A DNA stretch of 39,570 nucleotides from Acidithiobacillus ferruginosus (GTDB lineage: Bacteria; Pseudomonadota; Gammaproteobacteria; Acidithiobacillales; Acidithiobacillaceae): assembly GCF_018854495.1 (NCBI RefSeq), contig NZ_JABBDR010000064.1, forward strand, positions 1 to 39,570, given 5' to 3'. Below the pieces are notes generated by a model. It was given only the letters and a program-made list of their open reading frames with translations, searched no databases and was not told the DNA's origin. Numbering within the stretch: the stretch's first letter is position 1; every line of letters begins with the position of its first letter. Positions 25,401-33,482 of this stretch are shown in pieces. Position numbers and translations under genes: made by a program.

Positions 25401-25495
25401 CGATCGGGTCTTTTTTCTCGCTCTTCGTTGTGCCCGCCATGTATATGATACTCGCCAAGGATTTACGGGAGCCTCAAAATTCCCGGGAAGCCTGA
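22415..25495 (+). CDS. RND efflux pump, HAE1 (AcrB-like) family
   Basis: The proton-driven inner-membrane transporter of the tripartite system. Length 1026 aa, usual for hydrophobe/amphiphile efflux pumps. It has twelve transmembrane segments in the AcrB pattern, with two large periplasmic loops after TM1 and TM7. The proton relay pair in TM4 is D405-D406 (GLVVDDAIIVVEN), and the TM10 lysine is in IGLIAKQGILIVQFANQ, so the pump looks functional. The TM4 motif and length exclude the heavy-metal CusA/CzcA subfamily in favour of HAE1 pumps for organic molecules. The gene ends just before a terminator at 25529-25554. Confidence 0.95.
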   Translation: MKFTDIFIHRPVLATALSLVILLLGLRAYTEMTVREYPAITNTVVTVTTAYPGANPNTIQGFITTRLERVIASAPGIDYMTSNSSEGMSTITVYMKLNYSPDAAVANIQSKVQQVTNELPAGSQLPVINVTVGNTTDLMYVAFYSDQLNQQQITDYLLRVVQPKLAAVSGVGQAQILPPGSGNGNTYSMRVWLNPRKMAALGISAAQISQVLAANDFISAVGSTRGTETGDTIVATTNLHDAAQFRDLVVKSVGNTIIRLKDVAQVELGAQNYDSSAYFNGKPAAFVGIQEAPSANSLNVAAGVKAALAELGTALPPGMHMAIPYDATDYIKASINDVLITIGITLAVVVLVIFLFLGSFRSVLIPAVAIPLSIIGAGFIMWSMGFTINLLTLLAIVLAIGLVVDDAIIVVENVHRHIDEGKSPLQAALMTGRELGAAIVVMSTTLIAVFAPIGFMSGLTGSLFSEFAFTLVATVLVSMIVALTLSPMLSSKILRASSAHGFAHFIDTRYEELRRLYDRLLRGSLNFVPVTLLFAAVIFVSIYFLFTTSRQELAPQEDQGIIFNMGTGAPNITPELLGKYGMKIVHDLDRYPETKAVFMVTGISVGSGGGTNSLIAGMRLKNWDKRSVTAMQLAPQVQQQMNGITGLQVASFQPPSLPGSAGGLPVQFVLQSSGGYDKLDQVANDVIDRAQKSGLFVYVTKDLRIDNPEIVLHIHRNMAANLGLTMADIAQDLQPLLGGNYVNRFDLKGRSYEVIPQVPDHFRANPGLLKTYYVATATGQMVPLSTLVSVETEVQPQFLPQFQQLNSATIQAVPAPGVTLGQALAYLKTQAQNVMPKGFSLDYASQSRQYMQEKSGLLVTFALAILLIYLLLAAQFESFRDPLIVLITVPMSISGALIFISLGLATINIYTEVGLITLIGLIAKQGILIVQFANQIQRHEGLDKRAAVEKASSIRLRPILMTTGAMVLGVLPLLLASGAGAVSRFDMGLVIFTGLAIGSFFSLFVVPAMYMILAKDLREPQNSREA

Positions 25496-25528
25496 TACGA
25501 CGGTTTCATCTTGTTGGACATCATGGAC

Positions 25529-25554
25529 CGGGGTACCCTTCAGTGCCCCGTTTT
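25529..25554 (+). terminator. terminator of the RND efflux operon
   Basis: An 8-bp stem CGGGGTAC/GTGCCCCG (one G-U pair) with a 6-base loop CCTTCA, followed by TTTT, 33 bases after the pump stop codon. The -35 of the next promoter begins 4 bases later. Confidence 0.75.
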
Positions 25555-25557
25555 CGC

Positions 25558-25586
25558 TTGACAAAAGAAGGGGCCGCCAGAAGAAT
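25558..25586 (+). promoter_or_regulatory. candidate promoter of folD-ppk1-parA-CYTH/CHAD
   Basis: A perfect TTGACA (25558-25563), a 17-bp spacer and AAGAAT (25581-25586, 4 of 6). The leader would be about 135 bases, containing a CCACC/GGTGG hairpin (25633-25647) and three T-rich patches. No Pho box is evident. Confidence 0.5.
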
Positions 25587-25710
25587 ATCCGGCGAACATG
25601 GCTCTCGTTTTCGAGGATGCTCCGTTTTGCCGCCACCTGCCCGGTGGACGCGCCCGCTTTTCACACAGGTAACTTTTTCATGGGTGAGCATTTTTTCCTG
25701 AGTAGCGAGA

Positions 25711-25724
25711 CCTCGCCAAAGAGG
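25711..25724 (+). promoter_or_regulatory. short hairpin that may cover the folD ribosome binding site
   Basis: CCTC (25711-25714) can pair with GAGG (25721-25724), the folD Shine-Dalgarno sequence, across a 6-base loop GCCAAA. The stem has only 4 bp, so occlusion would be partial at best. Confidence 0.3.
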
Positions 25725-25729
25725 CCCAA

Positions 25730-26596
25730 GTGACTGCACGACGCATCGATGGCAAAGCCATTGCGCAAAAAATACATGCCGATATTTCCCTTCGCAGCCA
25801 TGCCTTTCTCCGCCACTGGGGGCGCTCCCCCGGCCTTGCGGTGGTACTGGTTGGCGCTGATCCGGCCTCCCGGATTTATGTACAGAAAAAGCGAGAAACC
25901 TGTGCTTCCGTGGGAATTGCCTCATTCTCCGCCAATTTGCCGGCAGACACTAATCCCCAACAGCTTCTGGCCCACATTGCGGAGCTGAATGCCAACGACG
26001 CGGTCGACGGCATCCTGGTGCAACTGCCACTCCCCCCCCATTTTGACCCGGAAGAGATCATCGAAGCCATCGCGGTGGAGAAAGACGTGGATGGTTTCCA
26101 CCCCTACAATATCGGCCGTCTCGCCTTGCGCGCACCGTTGCTTCGCTCCTGCACACCTGCGGGCATCATGACCCTCCTTCAGGAATCAGGCATCGATATC
26201 AAGGGAAAGGAGGCGGTAATCGTTGGTGCCTCCAACATCGTCGGGCGCCCCATGGCGTTGGAACTCCTCCTCGCCGGCGCAACGGTGACCGTCTGTCATC
26301 GCTTTACCCGGGACCTGGCGGCCCATGTAGGGCGCGCCGAATTGCTGGTTGCGGCGGCCGGCAAACCGGGATTGATCTCTGGTGCGTGGATTCGTGAGGG
26401 CGCGGTGGTGATCGATGTAGGAATCAACCGCCTTCCGGATGGGCGTGTGACCGGCGACGTGGACTTTGCCGGCGCGGAGCAGCGTGCGGCGTGGATCACC
26501 CCGGTCCCCGGCGGGGTCGGACCCATGACTGTGGCCACCCTTCTGCAGAACACCCTGATCGCCGCAGAGCACCGCATGGGGGCACCGCATGTCTGA
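25730..26596 (+). CDS. folD: bifunctional methylene-THF dehydrogenase / methenyl-THF cyclohydrolase
   Basis: Interconverts 5,10-methylene-THF, methenyl-THF and 10-formyl-THF, supplying formyl groups for purine synthesis (PurN, encoded at 2.6 kb) and for initiator tRNA. Length 288 aa, as in E. coli. The active-site lysine is K54 in [15 protein letters not shown]; further signatures are GILVQLPLP, the NADP fold [12 protein letters not shown] and the C-terminal [18 protein letters not shown]. The start is GTG with AAGAGG 5 bases upstream (25719-25724). Its stop overlaps the ppk1 start by 8 bases (26589-26596), so the two are translated together. Confidence 0.96.
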   Translation: MTARRIDGKAIAQKIHADISLRSHAFLRHWGRSPGLAVVLVGADPASRIYVQKKRETCASVGIASFSANLPADTNPQQLLAHIAELNANDAVDGILVQLPLPPHFDPEEIIEAIAVEKDVDGFHPYNIGRLALRAPLLRSCTPAGIMTLLQESGIDIKGKEAVIVGASNIVGRPMALELLLAGATVTVCHRFTRDLAAHVGRAELLVAAAGKPGLISGAWIREGAVVIDVGINRLPDGRVTGDVDFAGAEQRAAWITPVPGGVGPMTVATLLQNTLIAAEHRMGAPHV

Positions 26597-28694
26597 GGTG
26601 TCTGCGCCGGAAAAAGCCCGTTCTGCGCCGCCTCTCGACAGCCCCGAGCTGTACTTCAACCGAGACCTCAGCATCCTCGCCTTCAACCAGCGGGTACTGG
26701 CTCTGGCTGACGACCAGCGCGTACCGCTGCTGGAACGGTTACGTTACCTGACCATCGTTTCCAGCAATCTGGACGAATTTTTTGAAGTGCGCATGGCCGG
26801 ACTGCTGCAGCGGCTTAAATTCGGCGCGGGCCCTCTGGGACCGGACATGCTTGGGCCCCATCGTGAAATCGAGGCGGTAGCGAAAAAGGCCCATGAAATC
26901 ATTTCCGAACAATACCGATGCTTGAATCAGCGCCTACTGCCCGCTCTGGCTAAAGAAGGTATTCGCTTGTTGCGCCGCCGCGAATGGCGGGCGGCGCAGA
27001 AGCGCTGGATCGGCAATTATTTCCAGACGGAGGTGCTGCCTCTCCTCACTCCCCTGAGCCTCGACCCCGCCCACCCCTTTCCCAAGGTACAGAACAAAGG
27101 GCTGAATTTCGCTATCGTTCTGGAAGGCCAGGATGCTTACGGGCGACACAGCCCCATCGCCATCGTACAGGCGCCACGCATCCTCCCCCGCATCATCTGG
27201 ATTCCGGAACATCTGGCGGGTCCGAATGATTTTGTGTTTCTCTCCTCCGTCATCCACGAACATGTGCAGGCGCTCTTTCCGGGCCTGACCATCCAGGGTT
27301 TTTATCAGTTTCGGGTGACGCGCAACAGTGAACTCTTTGTCGATGAGGAAGAGGTGGATAATCTCCTCGACGCGCTGGCCGATGAACTACCGCTACGCCC
27401 CTTTGGCGAAGCGGTACGGCTGGAGGTCGCTAACAATTGTCCGCGGGAAGTGGTTGAATATCTTCTGAAACATTTTGAACTGAGCGAGAGCAATCTGTAT
27501 TCATTGCAGGGTCCCGTGAATCTGTCACGGCTGGCGGCCATCATCGAAATGGTCCGCCGTCCCGACTTGCTTTATCCACCCTTCGTACCGGGGCTGCCAC
27601 CGGTTTGTTCACACCCCGAGAACATATTCGCGCAACTGCGGGAGGCGCCCATCCTGCTCCACCACCCGTACCAGAGCTTCAACCCGGTTCTGGATTTCCT
27701 CCGCCAGGCGGTCAGCGATCCAAAAGTCATCGGTATCAAGCAGACGCTGTACCGCACTACCCCCGACTCCCCCATCATCGACGCGTTGATAGAAGCGGCC
27801 ATGGCCGGGAAACAGGTCACGGCCGTGGTCGAACTCAAGGCTCGCTTTGACGAAGCCAATAACATCCGGATGGCCGAGCGTCTGGAAGAAGTGGGTGTGC
27901 AGGTGGTATACGGCGTGGTCAATCACAAGGTGCATGCCAAGATGATTCTCATCCTGCGCCGTGAGGAGGACGGGATCCGCCTCTACGGGCACCTGGGTAC
28001 GGGCAATTATCATCCCCGCAATGCGCGGATTTACACCGATCTCAGCCTGCTCACGGCAAATCCCGATATCACGGCGGACATGAATGACCTGTTCATGCAT
28101 ATCACCGGCATGGGCAAGGCGCCACAATTGCGCTGTCTGCTGCAGAGTCCCTTTACGATGTTCCAGGGAATACAGGATGCCATCGATACGGAGATCCGGC
28201 ACGGAAGCAAAGGCCGCATCATCGTGCGGGTGAACGCGCTGGTCGACCCCGATCTGATTCGCGCGCTGTACCGGGCCTCCCAGGCCGGGGTAGAAATCGA
28301 CCTGGTGGTGCGCGGCGCCTGTGCCCTGCGCCCCGGCATACCAGGTGTCTCCGATCATATCCGGGTACGTTCCATTGTCGGCCGTTTCCTCGAACACAGT
28401 CGCGTCTATTACTTCGGAAACAACGGGCATCCCCGTCTCTGGATATCGAGCGCCGACTGGATGGGGCGCAATCTTTTCCGCCGTCTGGAAGTCGCGGTAC
28501 CCATTACCGACCCCGACTTGCGCGCCCGCATACTCACGGAAACCCTTCAGCTATACTTGGAAGATGACTGCAACGCTTGGGCGATGCGTGCGGATGGCGA
28601 TTATGATTTTTTGCGCAACCCCACGGATTCCCACTGTAAATCTGCACAGGACCGTCTGCTGGAACACTACAACAGGAGCAGTCATTATGGGTGA
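26589..28694 (+). CDS. ppk1: polyphosphate kinase 1
   Basis: A membrane-associated enzyme that polymerises the gamma phosphate of ATP into inorganic polyphosphate. Length 701 aa, normal for PPK1. Domains: an N-terminal helical domain ([30 protein letters not shown]), a head domain, and two C-terminal phospholipase D-like domains. The two catalytic histidines are H449 ([11 protein letters not shown]), the phospho-acceptor, and H603 ([11 protein letters not shown]). Conserved GHLGTGNYH and [12 protein letters not shown] are present. It sits between folD (8-bp overlap) and a ParA-like ATPase (12-bp gap). The window also encodes a PPK2, so synthesis and use of polyphosphate are both represented. 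Confidence 0.96.
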   Translation: MSEVSAPEKARSAPPLDSPELYFNRDLSILAFNQRVLALADDQRVPLLERLRYLTIVSSNLDEFFEVRMAGLLQRLKFGAGPLGPDMLGPHREIEAVAKKAHEIISEQYRCLNQRLLPALAKEGIRLLRRREWRAAQKRWIGNYFQTEVLPLLTPLSLDPAHPFPKVQNKGLNFAIVLEGQDAYGRHSPIAIVQAPRILPRIIWIPEHLAGPNDFVFLSSVIHEHVQALFPGLTIQGFYQFRVTRNSELFVDEEEVDNLLDALADELPLRPFGEAVRLEVANNCPREVVEYLLKHFELSESNLYSLQGPVNLSRLAAIIEMVRRPDLLYPPFVPGLPPVCSHPENIFAQLREAPILLHHPYQSFNPVLDFLRQAVSDPKVIGIKQTLYRTTPDSPIIDALIEAAMAGKQVTAVVELKARFDEANNIRMAERLEEVGVQVVYGVVNHKVHAKMILILRREEDGIRLYGHLGTGNYHPRNARIYTDLSLLTANPDITADMNDLFMHITGMGKAPQLRCLLQSPFTMFQGIQDAIDTEIRHGSKGRIIVRVNALVDPDLIRALYRASQAGVEIDLVVRGACALRPGIPGVSDHIRVRSIVGRFLEHSRVYYFGNNGHPRLWISSADWMGRNLFRRLEVAVPITDPDLRARILTETLQLYLEDDCNAWAMRADGDYDFLRNPTDSHCKSAQDRLLEHYNRSSHYG

Positions 28695-28706
28695 GAGGCG
28701 CGAGCA

Positions 28707-29345
28707 GTGATCCGGGTGCTGGTGCTCAACAGTAAAGGGGGTGCCGGAAAAACAACCGTCGCTACCAACCTCGCCAGCCTGCTGGCGCTGCGCGGTTCGG
28801 TGCTCCTCGCCGACCTGGACCCACAGCGCTCGTCCAGCACCTGGGCCGCGCGGCGATCGGAACACCTGCCGAAGCTGTCCGTCATTACCGATGCAGACCG
28901 GGATTTCCGCGATTATCCACCCAGAGATTTCGTGGTCTTTGATGCCCCTGCCGGTCTCAAGAAAGGGCGTCTGGAAGACATGCTGGGCGAGGTGGAAGCG
29001 CTGCTGGTGCCTATCGGACCATCTTCTTTCGATATGGACGCCAGCCGCGTCTTCCTGGAACAACTGAAGGAAATAAAACGCTTTCGTAAGGGAAAAGTGC
29101 GCATGGGCGTGATTGCCAACCGGGTGAATGCGCGTACCAGGGGCGGACAGCATTTGCAGACCTTTCTTGCGGATTTGCGGTTGCCGGTAGTGGCCACCCT
29201 GCGCGACAGCGAACTGTACGTGCGGGCAGCACTACTGGGTGCGGGAGTGGCAGACCTGCGCGCCGCCGAAACCCGGGCCGAGCTGCCGCAATGGGTGCAG
29301 ATTCTGCGTTTCGTGATGGAGGGGAAATATGGAACAGGAGCTTAA
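28707..29345 (+). CDS. ParA/MinD-family ATPase in the polyphosphate operon
   Basis: A small (212 aa) cytoplasmic P-loop ATPase of the ParA superfamily. The deviant Walker A motif SKGGAGKTT carries the signature lysine (K10) needed for the ATP sandwich dimer; Walker A' is ADLDPQRSS and Walker B is FVVFDAPAG. There is no N-terminal helix-turn-helix, so it resembles stand-alone ParA/McdA-type proteins that pattern on the nucleoid rather than P1-type ParA. GTG start, with GAGAGG 8 bases upstream. It lies 12 bases after ppk1 and overlaps the CYTH/CHAD gene by 17 bases. No parB, McdB, origin or plasmid gene is near, so its cargo is not DNA by context. A role in positioning polyphosphate granules is my inference; chromosome or unrelated cargo remains possible. 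Confidence 0.88.
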   Translation: MIRVLVLNSKGGAGKTTVATNLASLLALRGSVLLADLDPQRSSSTWAARRSEHLPKLSVITDADRDFRDYPPRDFVVFDAPAGLKKGRLEDMLGEVEALLVPIGPSSFDMDASRVFLEQLKEIKRFRKGKVRMGVIANRVNARTRGGQHLQTFLADLRLPVVATLRDSELYVRAALLGAGVADLRAAETRAELPQWVQILRFVMEGKYGTGA

Positions 29346-30798
29346 ACTGCAAATACTGGACCCCTCCCCTGCCACCTGGGAAAAGATTTGCAAATTCCCT
29401 TTGCTCGCACTGGGGAAAGCCCCCGCCCTGAAACTGCATGCGATCTATTATGACAGCCGGGACGGTGCCTTACGGCGCGCGAAGCTCGCGTATCGGGTGC
29501 GTCGAGAAGGTAAGGAGTGGGTCGCCACCCTCAAGGCCGAGGGACAGTCCGTGGGCGGATTGCATCAGCGCCCCGAATGGAATGTCACTGTTTTCTCCGC
29601 CGCAGCGGACCTCCGGGTGTTTACCGACCCGGACGCTGCGGCATTGCTGGCACCCTTTCTGGATTTGGCTCTGCATGCCATCCTCGAAACCCGTTTTGAG
29701 CGACTGGAAAGCCGGGTGGATTGTGCCGATGGCAGTCAGATAGTGGTCGCCCTGGATCGTGGAGAAATCCTTGCCGGCGGCCTGTGCGAACCGATTCTCG
29801 AAGTCGAGTTGGAGTTGGCAACCGGGGAGCCTGCTGCGATATTGGAGATGGGCGCGGAGCTATGCGCCCATCTGCCGTTGCTGCCTGATGGGGAGAGCAA
29901 GATGTTCCGGGGGTTGCGTCTCGCCGGACTGATACCAGCCGATGCCGTTGCGCTGGGGGACAAAGCACCACCGCTACGCCGACACGAAAATGCCGGGAAG
30001 GCACTCAGCCGCCTGTTGATCGGGCAATGTCAGCAGTCTCTCACCGCAGCCAGGCAGCATGCGACCGGTAACAGCCCGGAGACCTTTCATCAGTTGCGCA
30101 AAGCCGTCCGCAGCCTGCGCGCATTGCTGCGATTCTGCCGGGCGCTGGATGCCGACAAGCGTCTGGACGGTGTCCGTCAGGAGTTGGCGGACTGGTTTCA
30201 CCAGCAAAGTATACGGCGTGACCATGAAGTACTGGCCACATACTGGGCGACTTTGGCCGCCGGGACAGGTACAGAGCTCGCGCCCCTGTACACATGGTTG
30301 AGCGCGCAGGCCGAAGCCACCCCTGCCGGGCTGGGTCACCTCGCCGCCACGATACTGCAGTTCTGGGCGCTGCTGCTGCGTGCAGCGTTGCCCAGTGACG
30401 AAGACCTCCAGCACTACGCGGAAATGCATTTGCGGCGTCAGGACCACAAATTGACGGCAGCGGGTGCTGCGGCTCAAACCCCCGCCGAGCTTCATGCCCT
30501 GCGCATTCGCATCAAGAATTGGCGCTATGTAATTCTCGCACTAGGAGATATGTGGCCCAGCAAAGACAGCAAGGCGCTGCTCAAGAGCCTCTCCGCTCTG
30601 CAAAAAATCTCCGGCGCAGTGCATGACGCAGATATGGCAGGGCAGCATCTTGCAGGACTGGCTACCAGCCGCAGGCACGGGCTCGCCTTCCATGCGGGGA
30701 TGCTGGTGGGCTATCTCCATGCCCGGGAGGTCCGGCAACGCAAAAAATTCTCCCGGCACTGGAAACGGCTGGAGAGCATTCCCCGGCCGTGGAACTGA
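29329..30798 (+). CDS. CYTH-CHAD domain protein (polyphosphate-binding, possible triphosphatase)
   Basis: A 489-aa two-domain protein. The N-terminal CYTH triphosphate-tunnel domain (about 1-200) starts with the E-x-E-x-K signature (E2, E4, K6) and retains basic and acidic tunnel strands (AYRVRREGKEWVATLKAEG, ETRFERLES, EPILEVELELATG), so triphosphatase activity is plausible, as in E. coli YgiF. The C-terminal CHAD domain (about 225-485) has both histidine/arginine helices: FHQLRKAVRSLRALLRF and LHALRIRIKNWRYVI. CHAD domains bind inorganic polyphosphate and localise to polyphosphate granules in other bacteria. It overlaps the ParA-like gene by 17 bases, with GGAGGGG just upstream of the ATG, so the two products are made together. 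It is the last gene of folD-ppk1-parA-CYTH/CHAD. Confidence 0.92.
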   Translation: MEQELKLQILDPSPATWEKICKFPLLALGKAPALKLHAIYYDSRDGALRRAKLAYRVRREGKEWVATLKAEGQSVGGLHQRPEWNVTVFSAAADLRVFTDPDAAALLAPFLDLALHAILETRFERLESRVDCADGSQIVVALDRGEILAGGLCEPILEVELELATGEPAAILEMGAELCAHLPLLPDGESKMFRGLRLAGLIPADAVALGDKAPPLRRHENAGKALSRLLIGQCQQSLTAARQHATGNSPETFHQLRKAVRSLRALLRFCRALDADKRLDGVRQELADWFHQQSIRRDHEVLATYWATLAAGTGTELAPLYTWLSAQAEATPAGLGHLAATILQFWALLLRAALPSDEDLQHYAEMHLRRQDHKLTAAGAAAQTPAELHALRIRIKNWRYVILALGDMWPSKDSKALLKSLSALQKISGAVHDADMAGQHLAGLATSRRHGLAFHAGMLVGYLHAREVRQRKKFSRHWKRLESIPRPWN

Positions 30799-30839
30799 TG
30801 CGTCGGCACCCCTTCAAACTCCTTGCTTAATGCCGATGT

Positions 30840-33482
30840 CTACTTTTTGTCTGGATGAGAACGCTGTATGACTTCTGCCAGATCGCGGGAAAGCCCAGGC
30901 TTACCAGCCAACATGTTCAAGGCTGCCACCATCCCCTGCTGACGCGGGGCATCGTAGCGCTGCCAGCGACTGAAGGGTGTCGCCAGGCGCGCCGCCGTCT
31001 GCGGATTGATGTCATCCAGACGGCGGATCTGTTCGGCAAAGAAAGTATAACCGGAGCCATCCGCCGCATGGAAAACCGTGGGATTGGCGGCAAATGCACC
31101 GAGTACCGCGCGCACCCGATTGGGCACCCGCCAGTCGAAGGCGGGATGCACCAGCAGATGTTCCACCTGCCGCAAGGTTTTCGGATGTGGCGCAGCCGCC
31201 TGTATGGCAAACCATTTGTCGATCACCAGCGGGTATTCGTGCCACCTTTGGTAAAAGTCGAGGATGACGTCTTCGGCATCGTGATGCCGGTGTTGCACCA
31301 GCAACCAGAAAGCCGCCAGGCGGTCCGTCATGTTATCGGCCTGTATATATTGCTGACGGGCGTGCAGGATCGCCCCTTCGCGGCTGCTGCCCTCACTGGC
31401 GATGAGATAACCCAGAGCCAGGTTGCGCAGGCGCCGGCGACCGATGGACAGACCGTCGCGCTGGTAGGCGGCAGCAAGATCGTGATACAGACCGGTCCAT
31501 TCCTTTGCGAAATGTCTGCCGATGGCACGCATCATCCCGTCCCGGGCACGGTGGATGGCCTCGACGGCGACTACAGGCATCTGTTCACCAATATAATCCT
31601 CGCCGGGGAGCGTCAACAGTTCGGCACAGAAGGCAGGGTCCACCTGACGGTCCGCCAGTGTCGCTGCGACGGCGTTCCGCAATGTGACGGGCAACGGCGC
31701 GACCGACGAATCCGCCACTGCGGCGAGCAAGGCTTTTACAGTAAGGTGCTGCATGCTTTCCCAGCGGTTGAAGGGATCATCATCGTGGCGTGCCAGAAAA
31801 CCATGGGCGTCGTCATCCAGAGGGTCCTGCAGCCGCACCGGGGCGGAGAAGCCGCGCAGAAGGGAAGGAATCACGGGATCGGGCAAGTTCGCAAAGTTCC
31901 AGGATTGCTCCGACTGCTCCAGCAGCAATACCGTTTCGGAGGCACCCCCGACAACCTCCAGAGGCACACGTTGCCCTTGGGTGTTGAGCAGCGCCATACG
32001 AACCGGGATCGGCACCGCCTCTTTCACGGGCTGACCGGGGGTTGCCGGGGTTTCCTGATGCAGGGTAAGGGTATAGCTGTGCCGGGCAGGATCGTAGCTA
32101 CCTGTGGCCCGTAAAATGGGTGTTCCCGCCTGGCCATACCAGCGCCGAAATCCCGAGAGGTCACGCTGGTTGGCGTCTTCCATGGCGGCAACAAAGTCCT
32201 CGATGGTTACCGCATGGCCGTCGTGACGCTCGAAATACAGATCCATACCCTTCCGAAATGGCACCTCGCCGAGCAGAGTGTGCATCATCCGCACCAATTC
32301 GGCGCCTTTTTCATAGACCGTGGCGGTGTAGAAATTGTTGATCTCGGAATAGGCATCGGGACGCACCGGATGGGCGAGCGGGCCAGCGTCTTCCGGGAAC
32401 TGGGCGGCACGCAGGCGGCGTACATCGCCGATGCGCTGGACGCCGCGGGAGTTTTGATCGGCACTGAATTCCTGATCGCGAAACACCGTCAGGCCTTCTT
32501 TGAGACTGAGCTGAAACCAGTCGCGCAAAGTCACTCGATTGCCGGTCCAGTTGTGGAAATATTCGTGGGCGATAACCGACTCGATACCCTGATAGTCGCT
32601 GTCTGTAGCCGTTTCCGGGCTAGCGAGCACATACTTGGCATTAAAAATATTGAGGCCTTTATTCTCCATCGCGCCCATATTGAAGCTGTCGGTAGCGACG
32701 ATCATATAGCGGTTTAGATCGTATTCCCGGCCATAGACTTCTTCGTCCCAGCGCATGGCGTGTTTGAGGCTGTCCATGGCCTGGGCGCAGGCACCGGTAT
32801 CGCGTTCGGCCACATAGATTTCCAGGGCTACTTCCCGGCCGGAAGCGGTACGGTACTGGTCGCGGACTACCGCCAGATCACCAGCCACCATGGCGAAGAG
32901 ATAGGCTGGCTTGGGATAGGGGTCTTCCCAGCGAGCCCAGTGCCAGCCCCCCTCCTCAACACCCGTGGCCATACAGTTGCCATTGGCGAGCAATACCGGG
33001 CAACTGTCCTGTAGGGCGTGCAGGGTAACCGTGAAGCGGGCGAGGCAGTCGGGGCGATCCAGGTAATAGGTAATACGCCGGAATCCCTCCGCTTCACATT
33101 GGGTCAGGAACTGCCCGCCCGCATGATAGAGACCGGAAAGCGCGGTGTTGGCCCGAGGATGGATACGTACCCTGCTTTCCAGCAGGAAGGCGTCCGGAGG
33201 ATTCAGCAACAGCAAACCACCCTCGGTCAGCCGATATGCGTTTTCTGCCAGCACCTGGCCATCCCGCTGGAGACCCAACAGTTCCAGAGACTCGCCATCC
33301 AGATGCAATTCCGCGACCGGTTCCGGTGCGATGCGATGCAACTGAAGGCGGGTATATACTTCGGTATTGTCTGGATCCAGGCGCACATCCAAGGCGATTT
33401 CGGAGACTTGATAGCTGGGAGCCTGGTAGTCTCCACGCCGGATTACCGCCGCTTTCGATCCCGAGATATTCACTTCCGGCAC
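30840..33482 (-). CDS. pepN: aminopeptidase N (M1 family)
   Basis: A cytoplasmic zinc aminopeptidase that trims N-terminal residues from peptides late in protein turnover. Length 880 aa, close to E. coli PepN (870). The substrate-anchoring GAMEN motif is at 270-274 (MGAMENKGLNIFN); the zinc site is H306-E-x-x-H310 with the third ligand E329 (HEYFHNW ... LKEGLT). The start is GTG at 33482, inside the end of the upstream gene (13-bp overlap). The ribosome binding site is weak, so translation is probably coupled to the upstream thiol-disulfide gene. The last codons face the CYTH/CHAD gene across about 40 bases with no strong terminator. Confidence 0.95.
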   Translation of the reverse strand: MPEVNISGSKAAVIRRGDYQAPSYQVSEIALDVRLDPDNTEVYTRLQLHRIAPEPVAELHLDGESLELLGLQRDGQVLAENAYRLTEGGLLLLNPPDAFLLESRVRIHPRANTALSGLYHAGGQFLTQCEAEGFRRITYYLDRPDCLARFTVTLHALQDSCPVLLANGNCMATGVEEGGWHWARWEDPYPKPAYLFAMVAGDLAVVRDQYRTASGREVALEIYVAERDTGACAQAMDSLKHAMRWDEEVYGREYDLNRYMIVATDSFNMGAMENKGLNIFNAKYVLASPETATDSDYQGIESVIAHEYFHNWTGNRVTLRDWFQLSLKEGLTVFRDQEFSADQNSRGVQRIGDVRRLRAAQFPEDAGPLAHPVRPDAYSEINNFYTATVYEKGAELVRMMHTLLGEVPFRKGMDLYFERHDGHAVTIEDFVAAMEDANQRDLSGFRRWYGQAGTPILRATGSYDPARHSYTLTLHQETPATPGQPVKEAVPIPVRMALLNTQGQRVPLEVVGGASETVLLLEQSEQSWNFANLPDPVIPSLLRGFSAPVRLQDPLDDDAHGFLARHDDDPFNRWESMQHLTVKALLAAVADSSVAPLPVTLRNAVAATLADRQVDPAFCAELLTLPGEDYIGEQMPVVAVEAIHRARDGMMRAIGRHFAKEWTGLYHDLAAAYQRDGLSIGRRRLRNLALGYLIASEGSSREGAILHARQQYIQADNMTDRLAAFWLLVQHRHHDAEDVILDFYQRWHEYPLVIDKWFAIQAAAPHPKTLRQVEHLLVHPAFDWRVPNRVRAVLGAFAANPTVFHAADGSGYTFFAEQIRRLDDINPQTAARLATPFSRWQRYDAPRQQGMVAALNMLAGKPGLSRDLAEVIQRSHPDKK

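Noticed and set aside
25657..25698. T-rich patches in the folD-ppk1 leader considered as a Pho box
   Set aside because: The repeats (CTTTTCA, CTTTTTCA, CATTTTTTC) are 16-17 bp apart and do not match the 11-bp-spaced CTGTCAT pattern of a PhoB site.
30803..30836. TCGGCA/TGCCGA inverted repeat between CYTH/CHAD and pepN considered as a terminator
   Set aside because: Only 6 bp with a 22-base loop; the T-rich stretch follows only after pepN coding begins.
30855..32114. 419-aa open frame antisense to pepN
   Set aside because: Opposite the conserved PepN C-terminal half; no supporting signal.
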